A stretch of 64,000 bases of DNA from Sulfurovum sp. (GCA_030826885.1 JAUUDF010000026.1:1-64000); one strand, 5' to 3'. Shown: positions 1 through 8,438, counted from the stretch's first letter. Translations and numbers: made by a program. The notes: generated from the letters alone by a model not told the origin.

Positions 1-249
1 AAACAGGTACTTAGAAGAGGAACATCCATAGGTGCAATGGTAAGCGAATCCGAATTTGCACAATCAAAGCCTGATTTTATAAACAACCTCAGCATAGCAT
101 TAAAAGAGGCGAACGAGACTGCTTACTGGATAAATTTGTTAAAAGACACAGACAATATTGATGCAATAATGTTCAAGAGTTTACATAACGATATCAGCGA
201 ACTGCTGAAACTACTTATAGCGATCATCAATAGTTGCAAAAAACAATAA
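1..249 (+). CDS. four helix bundle protein (5' partial)
   Basis: The reading frame is open from the first base of the window and ends at TAA 247-249, so the start lies outside. The visible 82 residues begin KQVLRRGTSIGAMVSESEFA and continue through AQSKPDFINNLSIALKEANE to a Leu/Ile-rich C-terminal helix. This pattern is typical of the four-helix-bundle family once called S23 ribosomal protein (TIGR02436), which is often encoded inside 23S rRNA intervening sequences or as a stand-alone gene. The family has no firm biochemical role. An internal ATG at 37 exists, but the conserved segment before it shows that it is not the start. A heptamer repeat follows immediately downstream. Confidence 0.8.
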   Translation, partial: KQVLRRGTSIGAMVSESEFAQSKPDFINNLSIALKEANETAYWINLLKDTDNIDAIMFKSLHNDISELLKLLIAIINSCKKQ

Positions 250-251
250 AA

Positions 252-306
252 GTATTTCGTAGAAATACATACCAAAATTATTCATTATTCACTATTAATT
301 ATTCAT
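252..306 (-). repeat. heptamer array plus hairpin, copy 1
   Basis: A 7-bp inverted repeat (GTATTTC, loop GTA, GAAATAC; 252-268) is followed by exactly four 7-bp units at 279-306: TATTCAT, TATTCAC, TATTAAT, TATTCAT. Read on the minus strand this matches the copies at 2309 and 9574, including the linker that reads ATTTTGGTAT. The stem bases differ between copies but stay complementary. It lies between the four-helix-bundle gene and uvrB. Confidence 0.8.
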
Positions 307-323
307 TCAAAGAAGGATAGATA

Positions 324-2297
324 TTGCCGAACTTCACCGTCAACAGCCCCTATGCCCCTTCCGGTGACCAGCCTGAAGCCATTGACAAGCTTTCTGAGTC
401 TATTCTTTCAGGAGAGCGCTACCAGACCCTGCTTGGCGTCACGGGGTCGGGCAAGACCTATACCATGGCGAAGGTGATAGAAAAAACCAAAAAGCCTACC
501 CTCATTATGACGCACAACAAAACCCTTGCCGCGCAGCTTTACAGTGAGTTCAAGGCGTTCTTTCCCAACAACCATGTCGAGTACTTCATCAGCTACTACG
601 ACTACTACCAGCCCGAGGCCTACCTGCCCAGACAGGATCTTTTCATCGAAAAAGACAGTTCCATCAACGAAGAGCTCGAACGCCTGCGCCTGAGTGCGAC
701 CGCTTCACTGCTCAGCCACGACGACGTCATTGTCATCGCTTCCGTTTCCGCCAACTATGGGCTTGGAAGTCCCGAAGAGTACCGCTCCATTGTCCAGAAG
801 CTCACCGTGGGAGAGGAGTACGACCAGAAAGCGCTGCTGCTTCGTCTGGTCGACATGGGCTACAAGAGAAACGACGAATTCTTCGACATCGGAAATTTCC
901 GTGTCAGCGGAGAGGTCATCGACATCTACCCTGCCTACTCGGACGAATTTGCCGTACGGGTTGAGTTCTTCGGTGACGAGATCGAAGATATCTACACCTT
1001 CAACTCACTTACCGGCGAAAAAGAAAAAAGCTTGTCCGAAGTGACCATCTACGCCGCCAACCAGTTCGTCGTAGGCAAAGAAAAACTCGCCAGAGCGATC
1101 AAAAGCATCGAGGAAGAGCTCGATGAACGGCTTGCGTTTTTCCAGCGTGAGGGACGCATGGTCGAGTACAACCGGCTCAAACAGCGCACCGAATTTGACC
1201 TGGAGATGCTCGAGGCAACAGGCATCTGCAAAGGCATCGAGAACTACTCACGACACCTCACCGGCAAAAAACCCGGGGAGACCCCCTACTCGATGATGGA
1301 CTACTTTGAAGTGATGCATGACGACTACCTTGTCATTGTCGATGAATCGCACGTTTCGCTGCCACAGTTTCGCGGGATGTACGCCGGAGACCGAAGCCGC
1401 AAAGAGGTACTTGTGGAACACGGCTTCCGTCTGCCAAGCGCACTGGACAACCGGCCGCTCAAGTTTGACGAATACATCAACAAGGCTCCCCATTACCTTT
1501 TTGTCTCCGCCACCCCCGCACCGCTGGAACTGGAGCTCTCCTCCACCGTTGCCCAGCAGGTTGTCAGACCCACCGGACTGCTTGACCCCGAGATCGAGGT
1601 GATCGACAGTACCTATCAGGTTGAAAACCTGCATGACCGCATGAAACCGGTCATTGAACGGGGTGAGCGGGTACTGGTAACGGTATTGACAAAAAAGATG
1701 GCAGAAGAGTTGACAAGCTACTACAATGATATGGGGCTAAAATGTAAATATATGCACTCGGACCTTGATGCGATCGAGCGTAACCAGATCATCCGGAGTC
1801 TGTGGCTGGGAGAGTTCGACATACTCGTGGGCATCAACCTGCTTCGTGAAGGACTTGACCTGCCAGAAGTAAGCCTCGTTGCCATCCTCGATGCGGACAA
1901 GGAGGGCTTCCTGCGCTCCGAGACCGCACTCATACAAACAGCCGGACGGGCAGCGCGTAATGCCAACGGCCAAGTGCTCATGTATGCCAAAAAAATGACC
2001 GACTCAATGAAAAAGACCATCGAGGTGACACAGGCACGGCGCGAAAAGCAGATCGCCTACAACAAAGAACACGGCATCATTCCCAAAACGACCATCAGGG
2101 AACTTGACACCAATCTTAAACTTGAAGATGCCGGTGAACTTTACAACAAACGTTCCAAACTTGACAAAATGCCAAAGGCAGAACGACAGCAGCTTGTCAA
2201 AGAGCTCAAAGCCAAAATGCTTGCCGCTGCGAAGAATCTGGAGTTTGAAGAGGCAGCAAGGCTGAGAGACGAGATTGCAAAAATCAAGAAGCTATAG
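324..2297 (+). CDS. uvrB: excinuclease ABC subunit B
   Basis: UvrB is the damage-verifying helicase-like subunit of nucleotide excision repair. It receives DNA from UvrA and recruits UvrC. The 657 residues show Walker A GVTGSGKT near residue 40, the beta-hairpin region [12 protein letters not shown] that clamps DNA, the Walker B-like VDESH, helicase motifs including [15 protein letters not shown] and QTAGRAARN, and the C-terminal UVR motif [17 protein letters not shown] that binds UvrC. The length is normal. The start is TTG at 324, preceded by AGAAGGA. The flanking intergenic regions both contain heptamer repeats, so uvrB is probably its own transcription unit. Confidence 0.97.
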   Translation: MPNFTVNSPYAPSGDQPEAIDKLSESILSGERYQTLLGVTGSGKTYTMAKVIEKTKKPTLIMTHNKTLAAQLYSEFKAFFPNNHVEYFISYYDYYQPEAYLPRQDLFIEKDSSINEELERLRLSATASLLSHDDVIVIASVSANYGLGSPEEYRSIVQKLTVGEEYDQKALLLRLVDMGYKRNDEFFDIGNFRVSGEVIDIYPAYSDEFAVRVEFFGDEIEDIYTFNSLTGEKEKSLSEVTIYAANQFVVGKEKLARAIKSIEEELDERLAFFQREGRMVEYNRLKQRTEFDLEMLEATGICKGIENYSRHLTGKKPGETPYSMMDYFEVMHDDYLVIVDESHVSLPQFRGMYAGDRSRKEVLVEHGFRLPSALDNRPLKFDEYINKAPHYLFVSATPAPLELELSSTVAQQVVRPTGLLDPEIEVIDSTYQVENLHDRMKPVIERGERVLVTVLTKKMAEELTSYYNDMGLKCKYMHSDLDAIERNQIIRSLWLGEFDILVGINLLREGLDLPEVSLVAILDADKEGFLRSETALIQTAGRAARNANGQVLMYAKKMTDSMKKTIEVTQARREKQIAYNKEHGIIPKTTIRELDTNLKLEDAGELYNKRSKLDKMPKAERQQLVKELKAKMLAAAKNLEFEEAARLRDEIAKIKKL

Positions 2298-2308
2298 CTT
2301 TTTTATCA

Positions 2309-2364
2309 ATGAATAATTAATAGTGAACAGTGAATAATTGTGGTATCCTTTTCTTTTAAAAAAG
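2309..2364 (+). repeat. heptamer array plus hairpin, copy 2
   Basis: Four 7-bp units (ATGAATA, ATTAATA, GTGAACA, GTGAATA; 2309-2336) are followed by a linker ATTGTGGTAT and an imperfect hairpin CTTTT...AAAAG (2348-2364). It has the same architecture as the copy at 9574. It starts just after the uvrB stop and could act as part of the uvrB 3' end, although no T-run terminator is clear. Confidence 0.75.
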
Positions 2365-2414
2365 TTTTTATCTTGAGCAGGAAATAATATATGAAAAAAA
2401 CATCACATTCAATA

Positions 2415-2472
2415 AAAGCATTGCAGTGCAATGCTTTCCGAAACTATTCACTATTCACTATTCACTATTCAC
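2415..2472 (-). repeat. heptamer array plus hairpin, copy 4 (perfect)
   Basis: A perfect 11-bp inverted repeat with a single-base centre (AAAGCATTGCA G TGCAATGCTTT, 2415-2437) is followed by four identical TATTCAC units (2445-2472). Orientation is opposite to the copy at 2309, so the two arrays between uvrB and ppk could pair with each other. Confidence 0.8.
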
Positions 2473-2480
2473 TAAATCAA

Positions 2481-2501
2481 TCATCGGAGAATTTCCGATG
2501 A
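2481..2501 (+). promoter_or_regulatory. hairpin burying the ppk ribosome binding site and start codon
   Basis: TCATCGGA (2481-2488) and TCCGATGA (2494-2501) are perfect 8-bp inverted repeats around loop GAATT. The left arm and loop contain the Shine-Dalgarno GGAGA and the right arm contains the ppk ATG (2498-2500). The folded mRNA would hide both, so translation could be conditional. The regulator is not visible. Confidence 0.6.
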
Positions 2502-4582
2502 TTGACTTAAACTCTCCACAGTTCTATTTCAACCGGGAACTCAGCTGGCTGCAGTTCAACTCCCGGGTACTGGCCCAGGCACTGGACAAAAAGCTCCCGC
2601 CTCTCGAACGCCTGAAGTTCCTTGCCATTTACGGTACCAACCTCGATGAATTCTACATGATCCGTGTCGCGGGACTCAAAAGCCTTTTTAAAGCACGCAT
2701 TCAGCAGACAGGGCCCGACAAACTCACACCCGCCGAGCAGCTCAAACAGATACGTACCTATCTGCATGAAGAGCATATTATTCTCGAATCATGCTACACT
2801 TCCATTATTTCGGAACTGCATACACACGGTGTACACATCAAGAACTTCGGTGCGCTCAGCGAAACGGAAAAAAAGGAAGTCAAACGTATTTTCTTTGAGG
2901 AGATCTACCCAGTCATCATTCCCATTGCCATTGATGCGACACACCCCTTCCCGCATCTGAACAATCTCAGTTTCGCACTGGCGATCACCCTGCAGGATGA
3001 ATCCGGGCACATCAAACACGGTCTGATCCGTATTCCGCGCATTCTGCCGCGCTTTGTGCAGATAGACCATACATTCATTCCCATAGAGAGTGTTGTCGAG
3101 CACTTCACGACCGAGCTCTTCCCAGGTTTTACCCCGCTTGCTTCGACACCTTTCAGGGTCACGCGTAATGCCGACATTGAAATTGAAGAGGAAGAGGCCG
3201 ATGACTTCCTTGAAATTCTGCAGGAGGGGCTGCGCTCTCGAAACAAGGGTTCACTCATCCGCCTTGAACTGCACGAAGGAATCGATGCCGATTTGCTCGA
3301 CTTCCTGCTCACCCACCTCAACCTTAACAAAAATGACATCTACCCCTACAAAAGCCTTCCGCTCAACCTTGGTGCACTTTGGCAGATTGTCGGAGACAAA
3401 CGTCTTTCACATCTGGTGCTTCCGACGTTCACCCCAAAAATTCTTCCGCCGTTCGATACGGAAAATGTCTTTGAGGCTATCGAGAAGCAGGATGTCGTCC
3501 TCTACCATCCTTTCGACAGTTTTGAGCCGGTCGTACAGTTCATTAAACAGGCAGCTGCCGATGCAGAGACCATCGCCATTCGTATGACCCTTTACCGCGC
3601 CGGGCAAAAGTCACCCATCGTCAAGGCGCTCATCGATGCGGCACGTGAGGGCAAGCAGGTCACAGTACTTGTGGAGCTTAAAGCACGGTTTGACGAAGAG
3701 AACAACCTACGCTGGGCAAAAGCGCTTGAAGATGCCGGCGCACATGTCGTTTACGGTATTCCCGGGCTCAAGGTTCACGCCAAAATCGCACAGGTCATCA
3801 AACGCAAAGGCCGTAAGCTACAGAGCTACGTACATCTTGCTACAGGAAACTACAATCCTACCACAGCGAAAATCTATACCGACATCTCCTATTTTACCGC
3901 CAAAGAAGTCTTTTCAACCGATGCAACACACTTTTTCCACTTTCTTACAGGTTTCTCCACCTATACGAAACTGAGCACGCTCTATATGTCACCGGTGCAG
4001 ATAAAGCCAAAACTTCTCAAACTCATTGACAAAGAGAGCGCACACGGTAAGAAAGGACATATGATCCTCAAAGCCAATTCTTTGGTCGATCAGGATATCA
4101 TCAAGGCGCTTTACAAAGCATCACAGGCGGGCTGTAAAATCGATCTTATCATACGCGGTATCTGCTGTCTGAAACCGGGGGTGAAGGGGGTCAGTGAGAA
4201 CATTACTGTCTCCTCCATTATCGGGAAGTATCTGGAACATCCGCGTATTTACTGGTTCAAACACCAGAAAGTATGCACCTACATCTCCAGCGCAGACCTC
4301 ATGCCGCGCAACCTTATTCGACGTGTGGAACTGATGACACCGATTCTTGAAGAAAACCTCTCCAAAAAAATCGAGCAGATACTCATGCTGCAGCTTGCAG
4401 ACAATCAGCTAAGATGGGAACTGCAGGAGAGTGGTGATTATGTCAAGGTTCCCGCGCTGGGCAGAACAATCAACAACCATGAGATTCTTGAACAGTATGT
4501 CAATAAAATTTACGATAAAACCAAAAAAGAAACTCCGGACTATGTCAGCCGTCTGGCAAGCCGAATTCTAAAAGAAGGATAG
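2498..4582 (+). CDS. ppk1: polyphosphate kinase 1
   Basis: Ppk1 makes polyphosphate reversibly from ATP through a phosphohistidine intermediate. This 694-residue protein has the usual length and the four-domain order, beginning SPQFYFNRELSWLQFNSRVL and TNLDEFYMIRVAGLK. The likely phospho-accepting histidine is His427 in GLKVHAKIAQ, followed by the hallmark YVHLATGNYNPTTAKIYTD. Basic substrate-binding segments such as DLIIRGICCLKPGVKG lie near the C-terminus. The ATG at 2498 was chosen because an upstream in-frame GTG at 2426 would translate the heptamer repeat. Its start is enclosed in a hairpin. The next gene begins two bases after its stop. Confidence 0.96.
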   Translation: MIDLNSPQFYFNRELSWLQFNSRVLAQALDKKLPPLERLKFLAIYGTNLDEFYMIRVAGLKSLFKARIQQTGPDKLTPAEQLKQIRTYLHEEHIILESCYTSIISELHTHGVHIKNFGALSETEKKEVKRIFFEEIYPVIIPIAIDATHPFPHLNNLSFALAITLQDESGHIKHGLIRIPRILPRFVQIDHTFIPIESVVEHFTTELFPGFTPLASTPFRVTRNADIEIEEEEADDFLEILQEGLRSRNKGSLIRLELHEGIDADLLDFLLTHLNLNKNDIYPYKSLPLNLGALWQIVGDKRLSHLVLPTFTPKILPPFDTENVFEAIEKQDVVLYHPFDSFEPVVQFIKQAAADAETIAIRMTLYRAGQKSPIVKALIDAAREGKQVTVLVELKARFDEENNLRWAKALEDAGAHVVYGIPGLKVHAKIAQVIKRKGRKLQSYVHLATGNYNPTTAKIYTDISYFTAKEVFSTDATHFFHFLTGFSTYTKLSTLYMSPVQIKPKLLKLIDKESAHGKKGHMILKANSLVDQDIIKALYKASQAGCKIDLIIRGICCLKPGVKGVSENITVSSIIGKYLEHPRIYWFKHQKVCTYISSADLMPRNLIRRVELMTPILEENLSKKIEQILMLQLADNQLRWELQESGDYVKVPALGRTINNHEILEQYVNKIYDKTKKETPDYVSRLASRILKEG

Positions 4583-4584
4583 CA

Positions 4585-5121
4585 ATGCTGCTAAAATTTA
4601 AAGAGTGGACCCCAAAACTGGGAAAAAATGCATGGGTCGCCGAAGGCGCCTCCGTCATCGGACGTACCGAAATGGGCGAAGACAGTGCCGTATGGTTTGG
4701 CTGTGTGGTACGCGGCGATGTACACTACATCAAAATAGGTGACCGTACCAACATTCAGGATTTGAGTATGATCCACGTCACCCACCACAAGCGTGAAGAC
4801 ATGAGTGACGGCAACCCGACGATCATCGGCAACGACGTTACTGTCGGACACCGTGTCATGCTGCACGGATGTACTATTGAAGATGCCTGCCTTATTGGTA
4901 TGAGTGCAACCATCCTTGACGGTGCGGTCATTGGCAAAGAGAGCATTGTAGGTGCCGGCAGTCTGGTGACCAAAAACAAAAAATTCCCACCCCGCTCTCT
5001 TATTATGGGCAGTCCCGCCAAAGTCGTTCGGGAACTGACTGATGAAGAGGTAGCGGAGCTATACGCTTCGGCAAAGCGCTATGTAGCGTTTAAAAACGAG
5101 TATCATAACACAATTATATAA
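4585..5121 (+). CDS. gamma-carbonic-anhydrase family hexapeptide-repeat protein
   Basis: A 178-residue left-handed beta-helix protein of the YrdA/CaiE/gamma-carbonic anhydrase family. Hexapeptide repeats run from about residue 15 to 150 (for example GASVIGRTEMGEDSAVWFG and TILDGAVIGKESIVGAG), then a C-terminal helix. Histidines in MIHVTHH and GHRVMLHGC match the zinc-ligand positions of the family. Catalytic carbonic anhydrase activity is known only for some members, so a metal-binding trimer is the safe call. It starts 2 bp after ppk with a GAAGGA site inside the ppk end, so the two are co-transcribed. Confidence 0.88.
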   Translation: MLLKFKEWTPKLGKNAWVAEGASVIGRTEMGEDSAVWFGCVVRGDVHYIKIGDRTNIQDLSMIHVTHHKREDMSDGNPTIIGNDVTVGHRVMLHGCTIEDACLIGMSATILDGAVIGKESIVGAGSLVTKNKKFPPRSLIMGSPAKVVRELTDEEVAELYASAKRYVAFKNEYHNTII

Positions 5122-5158
5122 AGTATAAATCAGGTTTACATCAAATAACATCATAGAA

Positions 5159-5202
5159 GGTGCGTGCACCCCAAAGGCATTTCCTTCGGGCATTACGCAC
5201 CC
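5159..5202. repeat. REP-like inverted repeat GGTGCGT...ACGCACC
   Basis: GGTGCGT (5159-5165) and ACGCACC (5195-5201) form a 7-bp stem with further partial pairing inside (AAGG...CCTT). It sits between the gamma-carbonic-anhydrase gene and the EI24 gene. The core resembles the GTAGGGTGCGT...ACGCACC elements scattered in many bacterial genomes, and a second related element lies at 5953-5974. Confidence 0.55.
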
Positions 5203-5215
5203 TGGAAGGTAAAAC

Positions 5216-5896
5216 ATGCAACAGACCGTTATAAAAAGTTTTAAAGATATTTTCTCCGCTACCGTACTGCTCTTTACCATCAAGGTAGCGCTGATATCCG
5301 CATTCATTACTGCAGTTGCTGTCTGGCTTTTTGGCGGTGTCTTGACAGGGTTTGTCAAAGCCTATCTAGGGTGGATACCCTGGGAGTGGCTCCAGACGAC
5401 CGGTGCTTCCGTAGCCACCATCGCCATTGCCTACATGCTCTTTATTCTCACCATTGCCGTGGTAACCTCTTTTCTCATTGAACCGCTGCTTGTCAAACTC
5501 GCTGCCAAACACTACCCACAGGTAAAAGTCGTCGGCAGCCCAAGCATTACCGCCTCTTTGCTTGTCAGCCTTAAAGCGGCACTGCTCTTTTTTGTGATTT
5601 TTCTCTTTACCTTCCCCTTGATGTTTGTACCTCTTTTGGGAGCGGTCTGGATGCTCTGGCTCTGGTCAATTCTCATCAAAGAACCCACGTTCTACGATGT
5701 TTCGTCTCTTTTCATTGCAGACAAAGAAGAACGCAGAAAAAAGAAAAAAGGCACGACCCTGCTCGCAATGATTGCCGCCGGCTTCAACTACATTCCGGTA
5801 CTCAACATCTTCTCTGCGGTCTTTGCGCAGATTCTTTTTATGCATCATCTGTTAGCAGATAAGCGAATAGCGAGTAGCGAACTTTATAACGTCTAA
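5216..5896 (+). CDS. EI24 domain-containing (CysZ-like) membrane protein
   Basis: A 226-residue integral membrane protein with about four to five hydrophobic segments (roughly 15-45, 65-95, 120-150 and 180-215). It fits the EI24/CysZ family, whose best-known member, CysZ, supports sulfate uptake. Nothing nearby points to sulfate assimilation, so the substrate is unknown. A charged loop ADKEERRKKKKG lies before the last hydrophobic segment. The ATG at 5216 is preceded by TGGAAGGTAAAAC. It converges with the exonuclease gene downstream across a 75-bp gap carrying a REP-like element. Confidence 0.75.
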   Translation: MQQTVIKSFKDIFSATVLLFTIKVALISAFITAVAVWLFGGVLTGFVKAYLGWIPWEWLQTTGASVATIAIAYMLFILTIAVVTSFLIEPLLVKLAAKHYPQVKVVGSPSITASLLVSLKAALLFFVIFLFTFPLMFVPLLGAVWMLWLWSILIKEPTFYDVSSLFIADKEERRKKKKGTTLLAMIAAGFNYIPVLNIFSAVFAQILFMHHLLADKRIASSELYNV

Positions 5897-5952
5897 CCTT
5901 CAGGGAATCTTAGCAATAAAAAGCAACAGCTGGTTTTTGTTTTTAACTTGGT

Positions 5953-5974
5953 CGATGCGTGATGACGCACCCTA
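5953..5974 (-). repeat. REP-like element carrying the exonuclease stop codon
   Basis: On the minus strand it reads GTAGGGTGCGTCATCACGCA, with a 5-bp stem TGCGT/ACGCA around a 4-base loop (5956-5969). The last three bases (5972-5974) are the TAG stop of the exonuclease gene. It resembles the element at 5159-5202 and may help end transcription between two convergent genes. Confidence 0.5.
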
Positions 5975-6778
5975 CTGCTCTCGGATTGATGCTCCATGTT
6001 CATTCTTTATCCGTCTCGTCTTCTTGCTCGAAGTCGCAAACTGCAGTAGATCATCGGTTGTCCTGACATACGGCGGCAGGGTTTCAAAGCTCTTTAGCAT
6101 CACCTTGGACGCACACAGCGCATCGGAGTAGGCACGGTGGTGGTTGGTCTCTTCCATCCCCAGGAACTCTATGAGGTAGGCAAGTCCGTAGCGTTCGCTT
6201 TCAAAGGTACGTCTGGCGAGGTCAATCGTGCAGAGTGCAGGGTTGCCGATACCGCCAAGTCCAAAACGCTCAAACGAGGCATCGAGAAATGTGTAGTCAA
6301 ACGCCGCATTATGGGCAACAAATACGGCATCTTGCATAAAGTTACGCAAACCCGTAAGGGCTTCGCGTCTGCTTGGTGCACCAATGAGATCTTCGGGTTC
6401 TATGCCGGTGATCTTGGTAATATATTCGGGCAGGAAAGCACACTCGACAAAGGTCTCGTAACGATCAACCACTTTCCCCTCCTCTACCATCACCGCACCG
6501 ATTTCGATGACCTGGGAAGTTCCCGGCTTGCTCCCGTTGGTCTCAATGTCGACCACACAGTATTTCTGTTTTTGGTAGGGTGTAAAAAATGTTTTCAGTC
6601 TGTAGTATCCGTCCGCTTCCTCTATGGGGTACCCGGATGCCTGCAGCAGAATGAAAATGGTATCGCTATCCTCAAGCAGCGTCGTGTGTTTCATCACGAC
6701 CGCATCATACTGCGCTTGTGTCAGAATGCCTTCATGTTTGCGGAAGGTTCTGGTCAGCTCCTCAAAGACTTTTCGCAT
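5972..6778 (-). CDS. DEDDh 3'-5' exonuclease (DnaQ/epsilon-like)
   Basis: A 268-residue protein with a DnaQ-type proofreading exonuclease domain from about residue 72. Exo I is VVDIETNG (Asp77, Glu79), Exo II is FVAHNAAFDYTFL, and Exo III is HHRAYSDALCA, giving the D-E-D-D-h set that holds two metal ions. An N-terminal extension of about 70 residues is helical and not assigned. It may be a stand-alone repair nuclease or the epsilon-like subunit of polymerase III. Its start overlaps the end of trpF by 17 bp, so it is the last gene of the rpe-trpF operon. Confidence 0.85.
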   Translation of the reverse strand: MRKVFEELTRTFRKHEGILTQAQYDAVVMKHTTLLEDSDTIFILLQASGYPIEEADGYYRLKTFFTPYQKQKYCVVDIETNGSKPGTSQVIEIGAVMVEEGKVVDRYETFVECAFLPEYITKITGIEPEDLIGAPSRREALTGLRNFMQDAVFVAHNAAFDYTFLDASFERFGLGGIGNPALCTIDLARRTFESERYGLAYLIEFLGMEETNHHRAYSDALCASKVMLKSFETLPPYVRTTDDLLQFATSSKKTRRIKNEHGASIREQ

Positions 6779-7352
6779 TGGCGATGAAGCGCTCCACTTT
6801 TTTGGGATCTTTCTTCCCTTTGACCGACTCTACACCGGAGCTGACATCTACCCCGTAAAATCCGTACCCTTTCAGTTCGGCAAGGTTGTCCGCGTTCAGT
6901 CCTCCGGCAAGAATAATCTTGGAACAGTCAACGCCTTCAAACCATTCGAGATTCAGTCGTTTGCCACTGCCGCCATAGGCATCGCAGTAGGCATCCACCA
7001 GTCGGTAGCGATCGGAAAAGCGGTGCACATCCTCAGCACAACGCGCCCTGACAACCGGCAGTGTTTTGGGTGCGACAGCATCGAGCGACTCCTCATCGAC
7101 ATCAAAATGTATCTGTGCAAGTGAAATATCGGTATAGCGGCAGACAGTGTCAATGGTTTCTACCCCCTCGTTGACAAACAGCCCTACACGTTCTACGAAC
7201 GGCGGCAACTGATCGATAATATGCCTCGCATTTTTAGGAGTGATATAGCGTGGAGACTCTTTGTAAAAGACAAACCCCAGTGCATCTGCTCCGCAGGAGA
7301 CCGCATGCAGTGCATCCCGAAGATTGGTAATACCACAAATCTTTACACGCAT
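6762..7352 (-). CDS. trpF: phosphoribosylanthranilate isomerase
   Basis: TrpF catalyses the Amadori rearrangement of phosphoribosylanthranilate in tryptophan synthesis. The 196-residue TIM barrel begins MRVKICGITNLRDAL, with the catalytic cysteine at position 6. It continues with GADALGFVFYKESPRYI, and has the C-terminal phosphate-binding segments ILAGGLNADNL and GVDVSSGVES. No other trp genes are in the window, so it is separate from the rest of the pathway here. It lies 9 bp after rpe and overlaps the exonuclease start, so the three form one operon. Confidence 0.95.
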   Translation of the reverse strand: MRVKICGITNLRDALHAVSCGADALGFVFYKESPRYITPKNARHIIDQLPPFVERVGLFVNEGVETIDTVCRYTDISLAQIHFDVDEESLDAVAPKTLPVVRARCAEDVHRFSDRYRLVDAYCDAYGGSGKRLNLEWFEGVDCSKIILAGGLNADNLAELKGYGFYGVDVSSGVESVKGKKDPKKVERFIANAKSL

Positions 7353-7361
7353 AAAAGCTCC

Positions 7362-8003
7362 TTACTTCAAAGAGGCAATCGCCTCTTTGACCCCTTTTGG
7401 ATGTTTGTAGACAAATGACCCGGCAACGACAACATCGACGCCTGCGGCTTCGAGTTCCCTGACATTGACATCGTTGACACCGCCGTCAACCTCAATAAGA
7501 CAGTCGGGATTGCGCTTTTCGATCATCTCTTTAAGGCGCTTTGCCTTTTCGATGACAGAAGGGATAAACTGCTGGCCACCGAAACCGGGGTTGACAGACA
7601 TCAACAGCACCATGTCAAGGTCTTCAAGCAGATATTCCAGTGCTTCGGGACGACTGTGGGGGTTAAGCACGATGGAGGGGCGGATACCCAGTGACCTGAT
7701 CTTCTGAACCAGTCTGTGCTGGTGCTTCTCTTCTTCATAATGAAACGAGATAAATTCAGGCTTTAGCGGTGCGAACAGATTGACAAAAAAAGTGTTGTTC
7801 TCCACCATCAGGTGAATGTCAAGCGGTTTGGTCGCCGCTTTCGCAACGGCTTCGACCACAACAGGGCCGATCGTAAGGTTTGGCACAAAGTGACCGTCCA
7901 TCACATCGACATGCACAAGATCACACCCGCCGTCGCAGATAGCTTCGACATCACGGGCAAGGTGCCCAAAGTCGGCAGAGAGAATACTGGGAGCAACTAA
8001 CAT
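7362..8003 (-). CDS. rpe: ribulose-phosphate 3-epimerase
   Basis: Rpe interconverts ribulose-5-phosphate and xylulose-5-phosphate in the pentose phosphate and Calvin pathways. The 213-residue TIM barrel starts MLVAPSILSADFGHL. It has the metal-binding HVDVMDGHFVPN, the HLMV segment, MSVNPGFGGQQFIP and the second aspartate region IEVDGGVN. The ATG at 8003 was chosen over an in-frame upstream codon at 8138 because the protein family begins exactly here. It is the first gene of the rpe-trpF-exonuclease operon, with a -10 box 34-39 bp upstream. Confidence 0.96.
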   Translation of the reverse strand: MLVAPSILSADFGHLARDVEAICDGGCDLVHVDVMDGHFVPNLTIGPVVVEAVAKAATKPLDIHLMVENNTFFVNLFAPLKPEFISFHYEEEKHQHRLVQKIRSLGIRPSIVLNPHSRPEALEYLLEDLDMVLLMSVNPGFGGQQFIPSVIEKAKRLKEMIEKRNPDCLIEVDGGVNDVNVRELEAAGVDVVVAGSFVYKHPKGVKEAIASLK

Positions 8004-8036
8004 AATAAAGATACCTACTGTATTTAAGATGGGCGT

Positions 8037-8042
8037 ATTATA
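8037..8042 (-). promoter_or_regulatory. -10 box of the rpe-trpF operon
   Basis: TATAAT on the minus strand, 34 bp upstream of the rpe ATG. It sits inside a small GGGC...GCCC inverted repeat. A clear -35 box is not seen. Confidence 0.5.
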
Positions 8043-8125
8043 ACACAGCCCAGGTAAGAGGTGCTTCCCTCCTGCTGTTTTACCCACGCCATACCACCTT
8101 AAGCAAAATTTATGATTTGTTTGTA

Positions 8126-8131
8126 TATAAT
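8126..8131 (+). promoter_or_regulatory. -10 box of rpmB
   Basis: Perfect TATAAT preceded by a T-rich tract, as in epsilonproteobacterial sigma-70 promoters. It lies 65 bp before the rpmB ATG and leaves a leader of about 58 nt. Confidence 0.6.
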
Positions 8132-8195
8132 TCGCCACAAAATATTCGGGGCAGCATACCGACGTGTGCCGTCTACATTCACTAAAGGTACGATC

Positions 8196-8405
8196 ATGGC
8201 AAGAAAATGTTCAGTAAGCGGTAAAGGCCCGCTGGTAGGAAACAATGTTTCTCACGCAAACAACAAGACAAAAAGAAGACAGCTTCCAAACCTAAGATCT
8301 GTAAAGATCACACTTGAAGACGGAACAACAAAGCGTATTAAAGTTGCAGCTTCTACGCTCAGGACAATGAAGAAAAAAGCTGCACAAGCTGCTGCAGCTA
8401 ACTAA
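8196..8405 (+). CDS. rpmB: 50S ribosomal protein L28
   Basis: L28 is a small protein of the large ribosomal subunit. The 69 residues start [20 protein letters not shown] and contain the basic [17 protein letters not shown] core typical of the family, then an Ala/Lys-rich tail. There is a single cysteine, so this is not the zinc-binding form. The ATG at 8196 is preceded by AAAGGT and follows its own TATAAT promoter. The K+ channel gene begins 33 bp after the stop. Confidence 0.97.
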   Translation: MARKCSVSGKGPLVGNNVSHANNKTKRRQLPNLRSVKITLEDGTTKRIKVAASTLRTMKKKAAQAAAAN

Positions 8406-8412
8406 TTTCTCA

Positions 8413-8438
8413 GATAGGAGAGGGTATACTCTCTTATC
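8413..8438 (+). promoter_or_regulatory. hairpin enclosing the K+ channel ribosome binding site
   Basis: GATAGGAGAG (8413-8422) pairs with CTCTCTTATC (8429-8438) over ten positions with one G-U pair, around loop GGTATA. The left arm holds the Shine-Dalgarno AGGAG and the right arm ends one base before the ATG at 8439. It may reduce translation of the channel relative to rpmB, or help end rpmB transcripts, but no T-run follows. Confidence 0.55.

Noticed and set aside
2444-2472. Tandem repeat considered as a CRISPR remnant
   Set aside because: Units are 7 bp with no spacers and no cas genes; it is a heptamer array.
2426-2497. N-terminal extension of Ppk from a GTG at 2426
   Set aside because: The added residues translate the heptamer repeat, and the family starts at the ATG at 2498, which has its own GGAGA site.
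6137-6787. 216-residue plus-strand ORF opposite the exonuclease gene
   Set aside because: Antisense to a gene with complete DEDDh motifs; the translation has no family features.
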